DNA of 11,993 nucleotides from Prevotella sp. CAG:1031 (GTDB lineage: Bacteria > Bacteroidota > Bacteroidia > Bacteroidales > Muribaculaceae), in the NCBI GenBank assembly GCA_000431215.1, contig HF985617.1, positions 17,792-29,784 on the forward strand, read 5' to 3'. The notes beneath the pieces are model-generated. The model was not told where the DNA came from and did no database searches. It saw only the letters and a program-made list of their open reading frames with translations. The position numbers and the translations under genes were made by a program. The stretch's first letter is position 1. Every line of letters starts with the position of its first letter. This document shows, piece by piece, positions 6,546 to 11,993 of this stretch.

Positions 6546-8081
6546 ATGATAAAACGAATAACCGACAGGCCGATGCCGCTGTTCGTCTTCTGGACGGCCG
6601 TGAGTCTGCTGTATTGCCTGACAGTGGTCACTATAGAGTTCCACTCCGTTCCGGTTCCGGACCTCCACAGTTTCGCGCTGGCTTTCCTGCAATGGCTGAC
6701 GGTTTCGGTGTGCGCCTCGGGCGTCATGATGGTTCTCTGTTCGAGCCGCATCCTCTTCGCGGTCTGCTTCCCGCTGCTGGCGGTCGTCAGCGCCACCATG
6801 GCGTATTTCCACCTCACCCTCGGCGTGAACCTGACCGGCGACTGGATAGAGACAACCATGAGCGGCAGCGGAATGATGGGGATGCTCAGCGCGCCGCTCG
6901 TGGCCATAATCGCCGCAGTCGGACTGCTGTCGGCCATGATAGCCCTTTTTCGCTGGACGCGCGTCAGGGCCTCGGCCCGCACTGCCGTCACGGCCCTCAC
7001 CGTCGGCGTGGCCATAACCTGCCTCCCGGGGTTCATCCTCCCCGGCATCTGGGCTCCGGTAGCCGCCCGGCTTCCCTACTCCATCTACTCGGCAACGGCT
7101 GAATATCTCAGCAACCTGAAAAGAATCAATGACGGCCGCGACACCTACGTCAACACTCCCGCCACTGCGTCGGCTACTCCGCCCGACGTCATCTTCGTCG
7201 TCGGCGAATCGCTGCGGGCCGATCATCTGCCACAGAACGGCTATGCGCGCAACACCATGCCTCTTCTGAGCCGCGACACAGCTCTCATCGTGTTTCCCGA
7301 CATATATTCGGAGTTCAACATAACCTTCGCCAGCGTTCCCCATCTGCTGACGCGCCTCAATCTGACGTCCGACGAAGCCTCTTTCCATGACCAATCTTTC
7401 ATAACACTCTTCAAAAACGCCGGATACACGACAGCCTGGTTTGCCAATCAGAGCCCTACGGAAACCTTAGCATATTATGCCCATGAATGCGACTCGCTGA
7501 TACGCTGCAAGGGAAACGCCGCCAAATCGATGTATTCCTACGGAAAATGGCTCGACGCCGACCTGCTGCCGCTTATCAGCAGCTGGCTCGGCAACTCCGG
7601 CAAGCCGAAACTCGCCGTCGTCCATACCATAGGCTCCCACTGGTGGTATAACTCTCATTACACCGACCGCCACGCCCGCTTCCGCCCCGACATGACAAAC
7701 AAAGAGTTTGCCACGCTGACCCACGAGCAGATCGTCAACTCCTACGACAACTCTATCGTTGCCACCGACGAGTTCCTCGCCGGTCTGTTCAGCCTGCTGC
7801 GCGGCCGCAATGCCGTTGTGCTCTACTGCGCCGACCATGGCGAGGGTATGGGCGAAAACGGCAACTACCTCCACGCTACCACCAACGACGTTACCCACAA
7901 TCCAGCCTGCATGATATGGTATTCGCCGGAATACGCCCGTCTTTTTCCCGACAAGGTCGCCGCCGCCCGCCGCGGCAAAGACCAGCGCCACACTACCGAG
8001 GCAATCTTCCACACTGCGCTCGACCTCGGCGCCCTCGAAACGCCAGCCCTCGACCGCTCGAAATCTCTGCTGAAAAAATAA
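6546..8081 (+). CDS. EptA-type phosphoethanolamine transferase, copy 1
   Basis: 511 residues. About five N-terminal transmembrane helices (near 10-32, 43-67, 68-93, 112-137 and 144-168) precede a periplasmic alkaline-phosphatase/sulfatase-fold domain. Family members move phosphoethanolamine from phosphatidylethanolamine to lipid A or other envelope glycans. Aligned by eye to MCR-1 from memory: the metal-binding Glu is E221 in VVGESLRADHL; the nucleophile is T260 in NITFASVP, 39 residues later as in MCR-1 (246 and 285); the metal pair is D430-H431 in CADHGEGMGENG; other histidines are H360 and H365 (HTIGSH) and H443 (YLH), the last 12 residues after H431 as in MCR-1. The YDNSIVATDEFL helix is also conserved. 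Two cysteines in HECDSLIRC could form a disulfide. It is first of a tandem pair, 38 bases apart, probably one transcript. The acceptor substrate is not determined; lipid A is an inference. Confidence 0.92.
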   Translation: MIKRITDRPMPLFVFWTAVSLLYCLTVVTIEFHSVPVPDLHSFALAFLQWLTVSVCASGVMMVLCSSRILFAVCFPLLAVVSATMAYFHLTLGVNLTGDWIETTMSGSGMMGMLSAPLVAIIAAVGLLSAMIALFRWTRVRASARTAVTALTVGVAITCLPGFILPGIWAPVAARLPYSIYSATAEYLSNLKRINDGRDTYVNTPATASATPPDVIFVVGESLRADHLPQNGYARNTMPLLSRDTALIVFPDIYSEFNITFASVPHLLTRLNLTSDEASFHDQSFITLFKNAGYTTAWFANQSPTETLAYYAHECDSLIRCKGNAAKSMYSYGKWLDADLLPLISSWLGNSGKPKLAVVHTIGSHWWYNSHYTDRHARFRPDMTNKEFATLTHEQIVNSYDNSIVATDEFLAGLFSLLRGRNAVVLYCADHGEGMGENGNYLHATTNDVTHNPACMIWYSPEYARLFPDKVAAARRGKDQRHTTEAIFHTALDLGALETPALDRSKSLLKK

Positions 8082-8117
8082 CTATAGGCCATATAGGCCC
8101 CATAAGCCTTATAATTC
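8082..8117 (+). repeat. 9-bp-period repeat array A (4 units)
   Basis: Fills the gap between the two transferase genes: CTATAGGCC, ATATAGGCC, CCATAAGCC, TTATAATTC. Four nine-base units starting immediately after the stop and ending two bases before the next ATG. Same period, unit count and TATAAG-like core as arrays at 10909 and 11397. Confidence 0.7.
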
Positions 8118-8119
8118 TG

Positions 8120-9649
8120 ATGCTCAAACGATTCCTCGATAAAAAGATGCCGCTGTTCGTCTTCTGGGCGGCTGTCAGTATGCTGTATTGCCTGACAGTG
8201 GTCGCCATAGAATTCCATTCCGTGCCGGTGTCGAACGTCCACAGCTTCATTCTCGCCGTCGTGAAGTGGCTCGTGTCGGCGGTCTGCGCCTCGGGCGTGC
8301 TTATGCTGCTATGTTCGAGCCGCATCCTCTTTGCCTTCGGCTTCCCGCTGCTGGCGGTCTTCAGCTCGGTGATGTGCTACTACTCCCTGACCATCGGCAT
8401 TTCTCTTACAGCCGCGAGCATCGAGGTAGCCCTCGTCAACGATGCCACAATGTGGATGACTGTCATCAGCCCCTTCCTCATCGCAACGATAGCCTTCACA
8501 GCAGTCATCTCGGCCGCGATAGCATACTACCGCTGGACCCGCGTCGCCCCATCACGCAGCACGAGCCTCACGGCTTTCGCTCTTGGCTTCGCCATAATCT
8601 GTTCACAGGCCTTCATCCCGCGGATAGGCGCTTCCGTTCAGTCTCGCCTGCCTTTCTCAATCTACTACGCCTTCAACGACTATCTTAACAATCGCCGCGC
8701 CATCGAAGAAAACCGCGACACCTACACTAACACTCCAGTCGTGCCCGCATCGACACCGCCCGACGTCTTTATTATACTCGGCGAGTTGCTCCGAGCCGAC
8801 CATCTGCCCCAGAACGGCTACACGCGCAACACTATGCCGCTTCTGAGCCGCGACACCGCTCTCATCTCTTTCCCGGAAGTCTACTCCGAGGCCACTTTCA
8901 CCTCAGCGAGTGTGCCGGTCTTGATGACAAAAGCCGACCCCGCCGACCCGGTGGCGCCATACAACAACCAGTCGTTCGTAACCCTCTTCAAAAAAGCCGG
9001 CTACTCCACCGCCTGGTTCGCCAACCAGAGCATAAGCCAGAGTTATGCTTATTTCGCCCACGAATGCGACTCGCTGATCTACTGCAACGGTGCCAAGTCT
9101 GACTATTCATACGACAAATGGCTCGACGCCGACCTGCTGCCGATGATTGGCGGCTGGCTCGGGAAAAGCGGCAGCCCGAAACTCGCCGTTGTCCATACCA
9201 TAGGCTCCCACTGGTGGTACAAATCACACTATACCGACCGCCAGACCCGCTTCCGCCCCGACATCTCGAACAAGGAGATCGCCGCATCGACGGCCGAACA
9301 GATCATCAACGCCTACGACAACACCATCATCGCCACCGACGAATTCCTCGCCGGATTGTTCGCAGAGCTGCGCGGCCGCAATGCCGTAGTATTGTTCATA
9401 TCCGACCATGGCGAAGGGCTCGGCGAGAACGGCGTCTTCCTCCACGCCTCGGATAACGAAGCGATCCACTATCCGGCCTGCATGATATGGTATTCGCCGG
9501 AATACGCCCGCCTCTTCCCCGACAAGGTCGGCGCCGCCCGTCGCGGCAAAGACCTGCGCCACACAACCGAGGCGATCTTCCACACCGCCCTCGACCTCGG
9601 CGCACTCGAGACGCCCGCCCTCGACCGCTCGAAATCCCTCCTGAAATAA
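8120..9649 (+). CDS. EptA-type phosphoethanolamine transferase, copy 2
   Basis: 509 residues from ATG 8120 (MLKRFLDKKMPLFVFW). The open frame extends back to 7916, but that part overlaps copy 1 and is not membrane-like; starting at 8120 makes the protein collinear with copy 1. The same architecture applies: about five transmembrane helices and a periplasmic transferase domain. Conserved sites are E222 (ILGELLRADHL), T261 (ATFTSASVP), H359 and H364 (HTIGSH), D429-H430 (SDHGEGLGENG) and the Cys pair in HECDSLIYC. The residue after the metal Glu is Leu223 (TTG at 8786-8788), where copy 1 has Ser222 (TCG) and MCR-1 has Thr; this is not the nucleophile. The first 45 and last 60 residues are nearly identical to copy 1, while TM3-TM5, the linker and the stretch after the nucleophile differ. 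It probably acts on another acceptor or under other conditions. It converges on the B3/B4 gene with an 11-base gap. Confidence 0.9.
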   Translation: MLKRFLDKKMPLFVFWAAVSMLYCLTVVAIEFHSVPVSNVHSFILAVVKWLVSAVCASGVLMLLCSSRILFAFGFPLLAVFSSVMCYYSLTIGISLTAASIEVALVNDATMWMTVISPFLIATIAFTAVISAAIAYYRWTRVAPSRSTSLTAFALGFAIICSQAFIPRIGASVQSRLPFSIYYAFNDYLNNRRAIEENRDTYTNTPVVPASTPPDVFIILGELLRADHLPQNGYTRNTMPLLSRDTALISFPEVYSEATFTSASVPVLMTKADPADPVAPYNNQSFVTLFKKAGYSTAWFANQSISQSYAYFAHECDSLIYCNGAKSDYSYDKWLDADLLPMIGGWLGKSGSPKLAVVHTIGSHWWYKSHYTDRQTRFRPDISNKEIAASTAEQIINAYDNTIIATDEFLAGLFAELRGRNAVVLFISDHGEGLGENGVFLHASDNEAIHYPACMIWYSPEYARLFPDKVGAARRGKDLRHTTEAIFHTALDLGALETPALDRSKSLLK

Positions 9650-9660
9650 TCCTTATATAA

Positions 9661-10326
9661 TCAGGGAAATTTGACAAGACAGATATCAGTCGCCGAAGCG
9701 TAGCGTCGCAGCAGATCAGCGATAAAGTCGGCGCAGGCTCGTGTGTTGGCGCTGTCGCCGTCATAGCCGTTGACGATAACAAGCAGATGCGTAGTGGCGA
9801 GGCTCAGTTTAGTCCGCTCATTATCGCTTGTAGGAGTACCGACGCCCCCGGTAGCATCACGATAAACCGGCATCCCCGCAATATTGAGCGCGCCGCGGCC
9901 GATTCCCTCATAGGGCTCCCCCTCTCGGCCGATTCCGAGAGTGAGCGTATCGCCGTCGATGAGCCCGGCGTCGAAACCGCCTATCGAATAGCCATAGACG
10001 AGCGACGCCAGATTAACGAGATCTACAACGGTAGAAATCTGATATAGGTCAGCGTTTTTCAGCACACGGCGCATCAAGGCCTCGGCCGACGGGCGGTAGC
10101 GGCTCGGATCCTTACCGCACCGGCGATAAGCCTCGCGGGTCGCGGCCACGGGCGGCAGCTCCTTGACCGTTTCTGTGGTGAACCGGCTACGGCAGTCAGC
10201 CTCGGCAGCATGGATTTCTCTCCATAGCCCGTCACTGAAAGAAGTGTTGACAACAGTGGCCTCGAGGGCAACCCCGGTAAACTCCGGACAGCGCGAGGCG
10301 ATTTCTTCTGAAACTAATATCTTCAT
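9661..10326 (-). CDS. B3/B4 domain protein (PheRS beta editing-like)
   Basis: 221 residues, usual length for free-standing B3/B4-domain proteins (COG3382). The signature segment is ATREAYRRCGKDPSRYRPS, then EALMRRVLK and QISTVVDLVNLASLVYGYSIGGFD, followed by a beta-rich half with LTLGIGREGEPYEGIGRG. In PheRS this domain hydrolyses mischarged Tyr-tRNA-Phe; the role of stand-alone forms, possibly trans-editing or amino-acid/nucleotide binding, is not settled, so no reaction is assigned. Start MKILVSEEI at 10326 follows the four-helix-bundle gene by 24 bases, pointing to one transcript. The 3' end converges with the second PEtn transferase; no strong terminator was seen between them. Confidence 0.88.
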   Translation of the reverse strand: MKILVSEEIASRCPEFTGVALEATVVNTSFSDGLWREIHAAEADCRSRFTTETVKELPPVAATREAYRRCGKDPSRYRPSAEALMRRVLKNADLYQISTVVDLVNLASLVYGYSIGGFDAGLIDGDTLTLGIGREGEPYEGIGRGALNIAGMPVYRDATGGVGTPTSDNERTKLSLATTHLLVIVNGYDGDSANTRACADFIADLLRRYASATDICLVKFP

Positions 10327-10350
10327 TTACTTAACAATTTAAACTAAGAG

Positions 10351-10896
10351 TCAGAAGCCGCGGAACTTGCGCCGCTCGCGCGTCATTGCTTCTTTAATTC
10401 CTCCTTCATTGATAAACTCCGTCTCGACCTTTCTCATCACAGCGATAAGCATAGCGTCGATCTGCCTGATCTGCGTCAACATTATATTTGCGACTGTCTC
10501 GTCGCTGCGCTCGCGGCATTTTGCCGTAAACTCCCGGGGATCATCGTTGTTAAGGCAATAACTGCGTGTGACGGCCGTACGCGAATCCTCTTTGTTCCAT
10601 ATCTCAAAATCGCGCTGCCGCAGAAAATCTGCATAATCCTCTAGGAGTTCTCTGGCAGAGCCGCGGGCTACCCCAAGCAGCCTCAGACACATATCGGCTG
10701 AAACGGTTCCGTCACTGACACCCTCGACAATATTCTGTTTACACGAGCGGGCAGCCTGACGCATCTGGTCGACAGTTCGCGAGTTATGAGGCAGAGCGTG
10801 GTTTCTAAACATCTCGGTGACATCGCAGATAACAACAGCCTTTCGATAGACATTCCAGTTGCTGTAGTCGCCGGAGATCTTAAGAAACCCGCTCAT
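10351..10896 (-). CDS. four-helix-bundle protein (S23/IVP-like, suffix type)
   Basis: 181 residues. The core VYRKAVVICDVTEMF, then TVDQMRQAARSCKQNIVEGVSDG and LRLLGVARGSARELLEDYADFLRQR matches the 23S rRNA intervening-sequence (S23) four-helix-bundle family. The longer C-terminal part with the conserved W (FEIWNKEDSR) and a last helix (MLTQIRQIDAMLIAVMRKVETEF) resembles the 'four helix bundle suffix domain' subgroup. Molecular function is unknown; family members form pentamers and some are encoded within rRNA intervening sequences, which is not the case here. It precedes the B3/B4 gene by 24 bases on the same strand. The region upstream holds array B and a possible promoter at 10973-10980, implying a leader of about 70 bases. 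Confidence 0.85.
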   Translation of the reverse strand: MSGFLKISGDYSNWNVYRKAVVICDVTEMFRNHALPHNSRTVDQMRQAARSCKQNIVEGVSDGTVSADMCLRLLGVARGSARELLEDYADFLRQRDFEIWNKEDSRTAVTRSYCLNNDDPREFTAKCRERSDETVANIMLTQIRQIDAMLIAVMRKVETEFINEGGIKEAMTRERRKFRGF

Positions 10897-10908
10897 AAAA
10901 GTTTGATT

Positions 10909-10944
10909 TTATAAGATTTATAAATATTATAAGATTTATAAGAC
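10909..10944 (-). repeat. 9-bp-period repeat array B (4 units)
   Basis: Plus-strand units TTATAAGAT, TTATAAATA, TTATAAGAT, TTATAAGAC; 36 bp starting 13 bases upstream of the four-helix-bundle start codon, hence inside its probable leader. Immediately next to it is a stem-loop, 10944-10967 (CTGCC and GGCAG arms with inner CGG/CCG-type pairing interrupted by a G-G mismatch on the transcribed strand). Confidence 0.8.
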
Positions 10945-10972
10945 TGCCCGGAATATAATCCCGGCAGCCCTA

Positions 10973-10980
10973 CAAAAATA
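10973..10980 (-). promoter_or_regulatory. possible -7 box for the four-helix-bundle / B3/B4 pair
   Basis: TATTTTTG on the minus strand fits TAnnTTTG, but it lies in an AT-rich stretch and no TTG is found 19-21 bases upstream. If used, the transcript would begin near 10966, in the 10944-10967 stem-loop, and then contain array B. Confidence 0.4.
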
Positions 10981-11035
10981 CAAAAATCCGCTGAAAGCCA
11001 TTAACATCGAATTTATAAATCCTTGAAAGCGCTCG

Positions 11036-11239
11036 TCACAGGCGCGAGCGGTGGCTGCGGGCATAGTCGCGGAGATAGTCCTCGAGCTTGACGGAGTTGT
11101 CGAGGCCGAGGCGCTGACGCAGACGGTAACGCCCCTTCCACACCGACTCGGCCGAAATATTGAGTGTGCGCGCTATCAGGCGGTTGTCGGCGCCGATAAT
11201 GATCATTGACGCCATCTTTAGCTGTCCGGCCGTCAGCAT
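11036..11239 (-). CDS. orphan LuxR/GerE-type helix-turn-helix protein, 67 aa
   Basis: 67 residues that are almost wholly one DNA-binding domain: LTAGQLKMASMIIIGADNRLIARTLNISAESVWKGRYRLRQRLGL, then KLEDYLRDYARSHRSRL. The pattern (LT..QL, .IA..LNIS..SV...RYRLR..LGL) is that of the C-terminal HTH of Bacteroidota TPR-LuxR regulators. It resembles the end of the broken regulator at 3241-4650 (NISRASVNSARYRLRSKLRL). The ATG at 11239 is preceded in frame by TAG four codons upstream, so no sensor part is attached. A good promoter (TTG, 20 bases, TACTTTTG) gives an about 18-base leader, supporting expression as a free-standing small regulator. The alternative is the surviving tail of a longer decayed gene. 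DNA target unknown. Confidence 0.65.
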   Translation of the reverse strand: MLTAGQLKMASMIIIGADNRLIARTLNISAESVWKGRYRLRQRLGLDNSVKLEDYLRDYARSHRSRL

Positions 11240-11262
11240 GGGGAAGTTCTAAGATTTATTTG

Positions 11263-11293
11263 CAAAAGTACCGATTTATACCTCGCAAAACAA
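11263..11293 (-). promoter_or_regulatory. promoter of the orphan HTH gene
   Basis: Minus strand: TTG at 11293-11291, 20-base spacer, TACTTTTG at 11270-11263. This matches both elements and the spacing of the Bacteroidota housekeeping promoter. The inverted repeat 11277-11285 / 11312-11320 surrounds its -33 element. Confidence 0.7.
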
Positions 11294-11320
11294 GCGGTTT
11301 TGTCAATTTTTCGAGGTATA
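11277..11320. promoter_or_regulatory. nested inverted repeats over the HTH promoter, possible operator
   Basis: Outer arms TATACCTCG (11277-11285) and CGAGGTATA (11312-11320) are perfect 9-bp inverted copies, centres 35 bp apart. An inner pair CAAAAC (11286-11291) / GTTTTG (11297-11302) adjoins the left arm. One outer half-site lies between the -33 and -7 elements and the other lies upstream of -33. The rest of the 11240-11455 gap is AT-rich, with a second TATTTTTG-like match at 11335-11342, a bulged stem near 11349-11367 and array C. Confidence 0.5.
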
Positions 11321-11396
11321 CATAGGAACTTTTTTATTTTTGTTAATTCTTCGGCTTATAGCCTGAAGCTCCACAAGGAGGCAGTATATTACACGT

Positions 11397-11432
11397 CTTA
11401 TAAGACTTATAAAGCTTATGGGACTTATAACA
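11397..11432 (+). repeat. 9-bp-period repeat array C (4 units)
   Basis: CTTATAAGA, CTTATAAAG, CTTATGGGA, CTTATAACA; 36 bp ending 11 bases before the PAP2 -7 box, so it covers the region where a -33 element or activator site would lie. The unit contains the 8-bp palindrome CTTATAAG. Confidence 0.8.
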
Positions 11433-11443
11433 AAAAGTTTCAG

Positions 11444-11451
11444 TAAATTTG
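11444..11451 (+). promoter_or_regulatory. -7 box of the PAP2 gene
   Basis: TAAATTTG matches TAnnTTTG and ends only 4 bases before the ATG at 11456. With the usual distance to the transcription start, the mRNA would begin at or within a base or two of the start codon. No TTG at the -33 position; array C occupies that place. Confidence 0.6.
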
Positions 11452-11455
11452 CGGG

Positions 11456-11993
11456 ATGAAACAGATTGTGGCACTTCTGACGGCGCTGGCGCTCGCTCTC
11501 TGCGCAAGCGCGCAGGTTCCGGCCGACTCCGTCGTTGGCCGCCCGGCCACGGCAATAGCTGCCGCGGGCGCTATTGCCATCGCCGAGGGCGCGATAGCCC
11601 ACACCGTAGCACCGCAGTTCGGCGCCACAACGCTCGCCGAGCCCGGCCGCGGCAGCAACGCCGTGGCCGACGTGGCGCAGTATGTTCCGCTCGTCTTCCC
11701 CTGGGCCATGAAGGCCTGCGGCGCTCCGACGCGCTCGGGATGGGGGCGCATGGCAGTCAGTCAGGGCTTCGGCGCTCTGATAATGGCCGCTTCGGTCGAG
11801 GCTGTCAAGCGTAGCGTGACGTCGCAGCGCCCCGACGGCAGCGACTGGCGCTCTTTCCCCTCGGGCCACACCGCATGGGCTTTCATGGGCGCTACGGCCA
11901 CGGCCATAGAGCTTTCGGAACTATCCCCCTGGTATGCCGTCGGCGCCTATTCTTTCGCTGCCGCAGTTGCGGCCGAACGCATCATCGGCAGCC
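11456..11993 (+). CDS. PAP2-superfamily phosphatase, secreted (5' part, cut by window end)
   Basis: 179 codons visible, open to the window edge. A classic signal peptide (MKQIVALLTALALALCASAQ, cleavage probably after ASA) sends the protein out of the cytoplasm. Two of the three PAP2 phosphatase motifs are visible: KX6RP as K118-R125-P126 (KRSVTSQRP) and PSGH at 135-138 (SFPSGHTAWAF). The third (SRX5HX3D) would begin just past the end, after AERIIGS. The stretches between are Ala-rich and hydrophobic. PAP2 enzymes remove phosphate from lipids such as undecaprenyl pyrophosphate, phosphatidylglycerophosphate or lipid A (LpxE/LpxF in Bacteroidota). Which substrate applies cannot be told from this half; the nearby PEtn transferases make an envelope lipid role plausible. 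Start chosen from the signal peptide. Confidence 0.85.
   Translation, partial: MKQIVALLTALALALCASAQVPADSVVGRPATAIAAAGAIAIAEGAIAHTVAPQFGATTLAEPGRGSNAVADVAQYVPLVFPWAMKACGAPTRSGWGRMAVSQGFGALIMAASVEAVKRSVTSQRPDGSDWRSFPSGHTAWAFMGATATAIELSELSPWYAVGAYSFAAAVAAERIIGS

Noticed and set aside
8783..8788. GEL in transferase copy 2 versus GES in copy 1, suggesting a lost nucleophile and a dead enzyme
   Set aside because: The Glu of this motif is the metal ligand; the nucleophile Thr lies 39 residues later in MCR-1-type enzymes, and both copies keep a Thr there (T260, T261) followed by x-A-S-V-P. The Ser/Leu change is adjacent to, not in, the catalytic set.
11335..11342. TATTTTTG as the main PAP2 promoter
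   Set aside because: Lies in a T-rich run without a TTG at -33 and 114 bases from the gene; TAAATTTG at 11444 is closer, though leaderless. Kept only as an alternative.
8082..11432. 9-bp arrays as a CRISPR array
   Set aside because: Units are contiguous, 9 bases, AT-rich and without spacers; no cas genes in the window.

Overview
The window reads as a chromosomal segment of a GC-rich member of the Bacteroidota, order Bacteroidales, possibly Muribaculaceae. Three things support this. Several genes are preceded by the Bacteroidota housekeeping -7 box TAnnTTTG, and two of these also have a TTG 20 bases upstream. Shine-Dalgarno sequences are not evident. The tRNA gene does not encode its CCA end, and the protein types (TPR-TM-LuxR regulators, four-helix-bundle and B3/B4 proteins) are typical of the group. 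The family-level placement is inference only.

Left part (1-3200), plus strand. The window opens in the C-terminus of a PduO-type cobalamin adenosyltransferase. Then come argS (arginyl-tRNA synthetase), a Bax-inhibitor-1/YccA-family membrane protein, an intrinsic terminator and a tRNA-Ser(CGA) gene with a full promoter. The 3' end of the tRNA plus its terminator is exactly duplicated (57 bp) 116 bp downstream. In the second copy the T-loop is split by a 26-nt insert.

Middle (3200-6545), minus strand and decayed DNA. A TPR / transmembrane / coiled-coil / LuxR-type regulator is broken by an in-frame TAG and two compensating frameshifts. Upstream of it is an intact MFS transporter. The AT-richer gap at 5973-6545 holds a remnant of a DUF1016 (YhcG-like) nuclease-family gene, a 34-bp perfect palindrome inside that remnant, and a short element with imperfect terminal inverted repeats.

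Right part (6546-11993). Two tandem paralogous EptA-type phosphoethanolamine transferases keep all the metal, nucleophile and histidine positions I could align to MCR-1/EptA. They converge on a minus-strand pair: a four-helix-bundle protein followed by a B3/B4-domain protein. Next is an orphan 67-residue LuxR-type HTH gene whose promoter has inverted-repeat half-sites around the -33 element. The window ends in the start of a signal-peptide-bearing PAP2 phosphatase, probably leaderless. The phosphoethanolamine transferases and the PAP2 phosphatase suggest envelope (possibly lipid A) phosphate remodelling, but they are about 1.8 kb apart and not in one operon.

The most unexpected pattern is a short tandem repeat of 9-bp period (core TTATAAG), with exactly four units (36 bp) in each of three separate intergenic regions.
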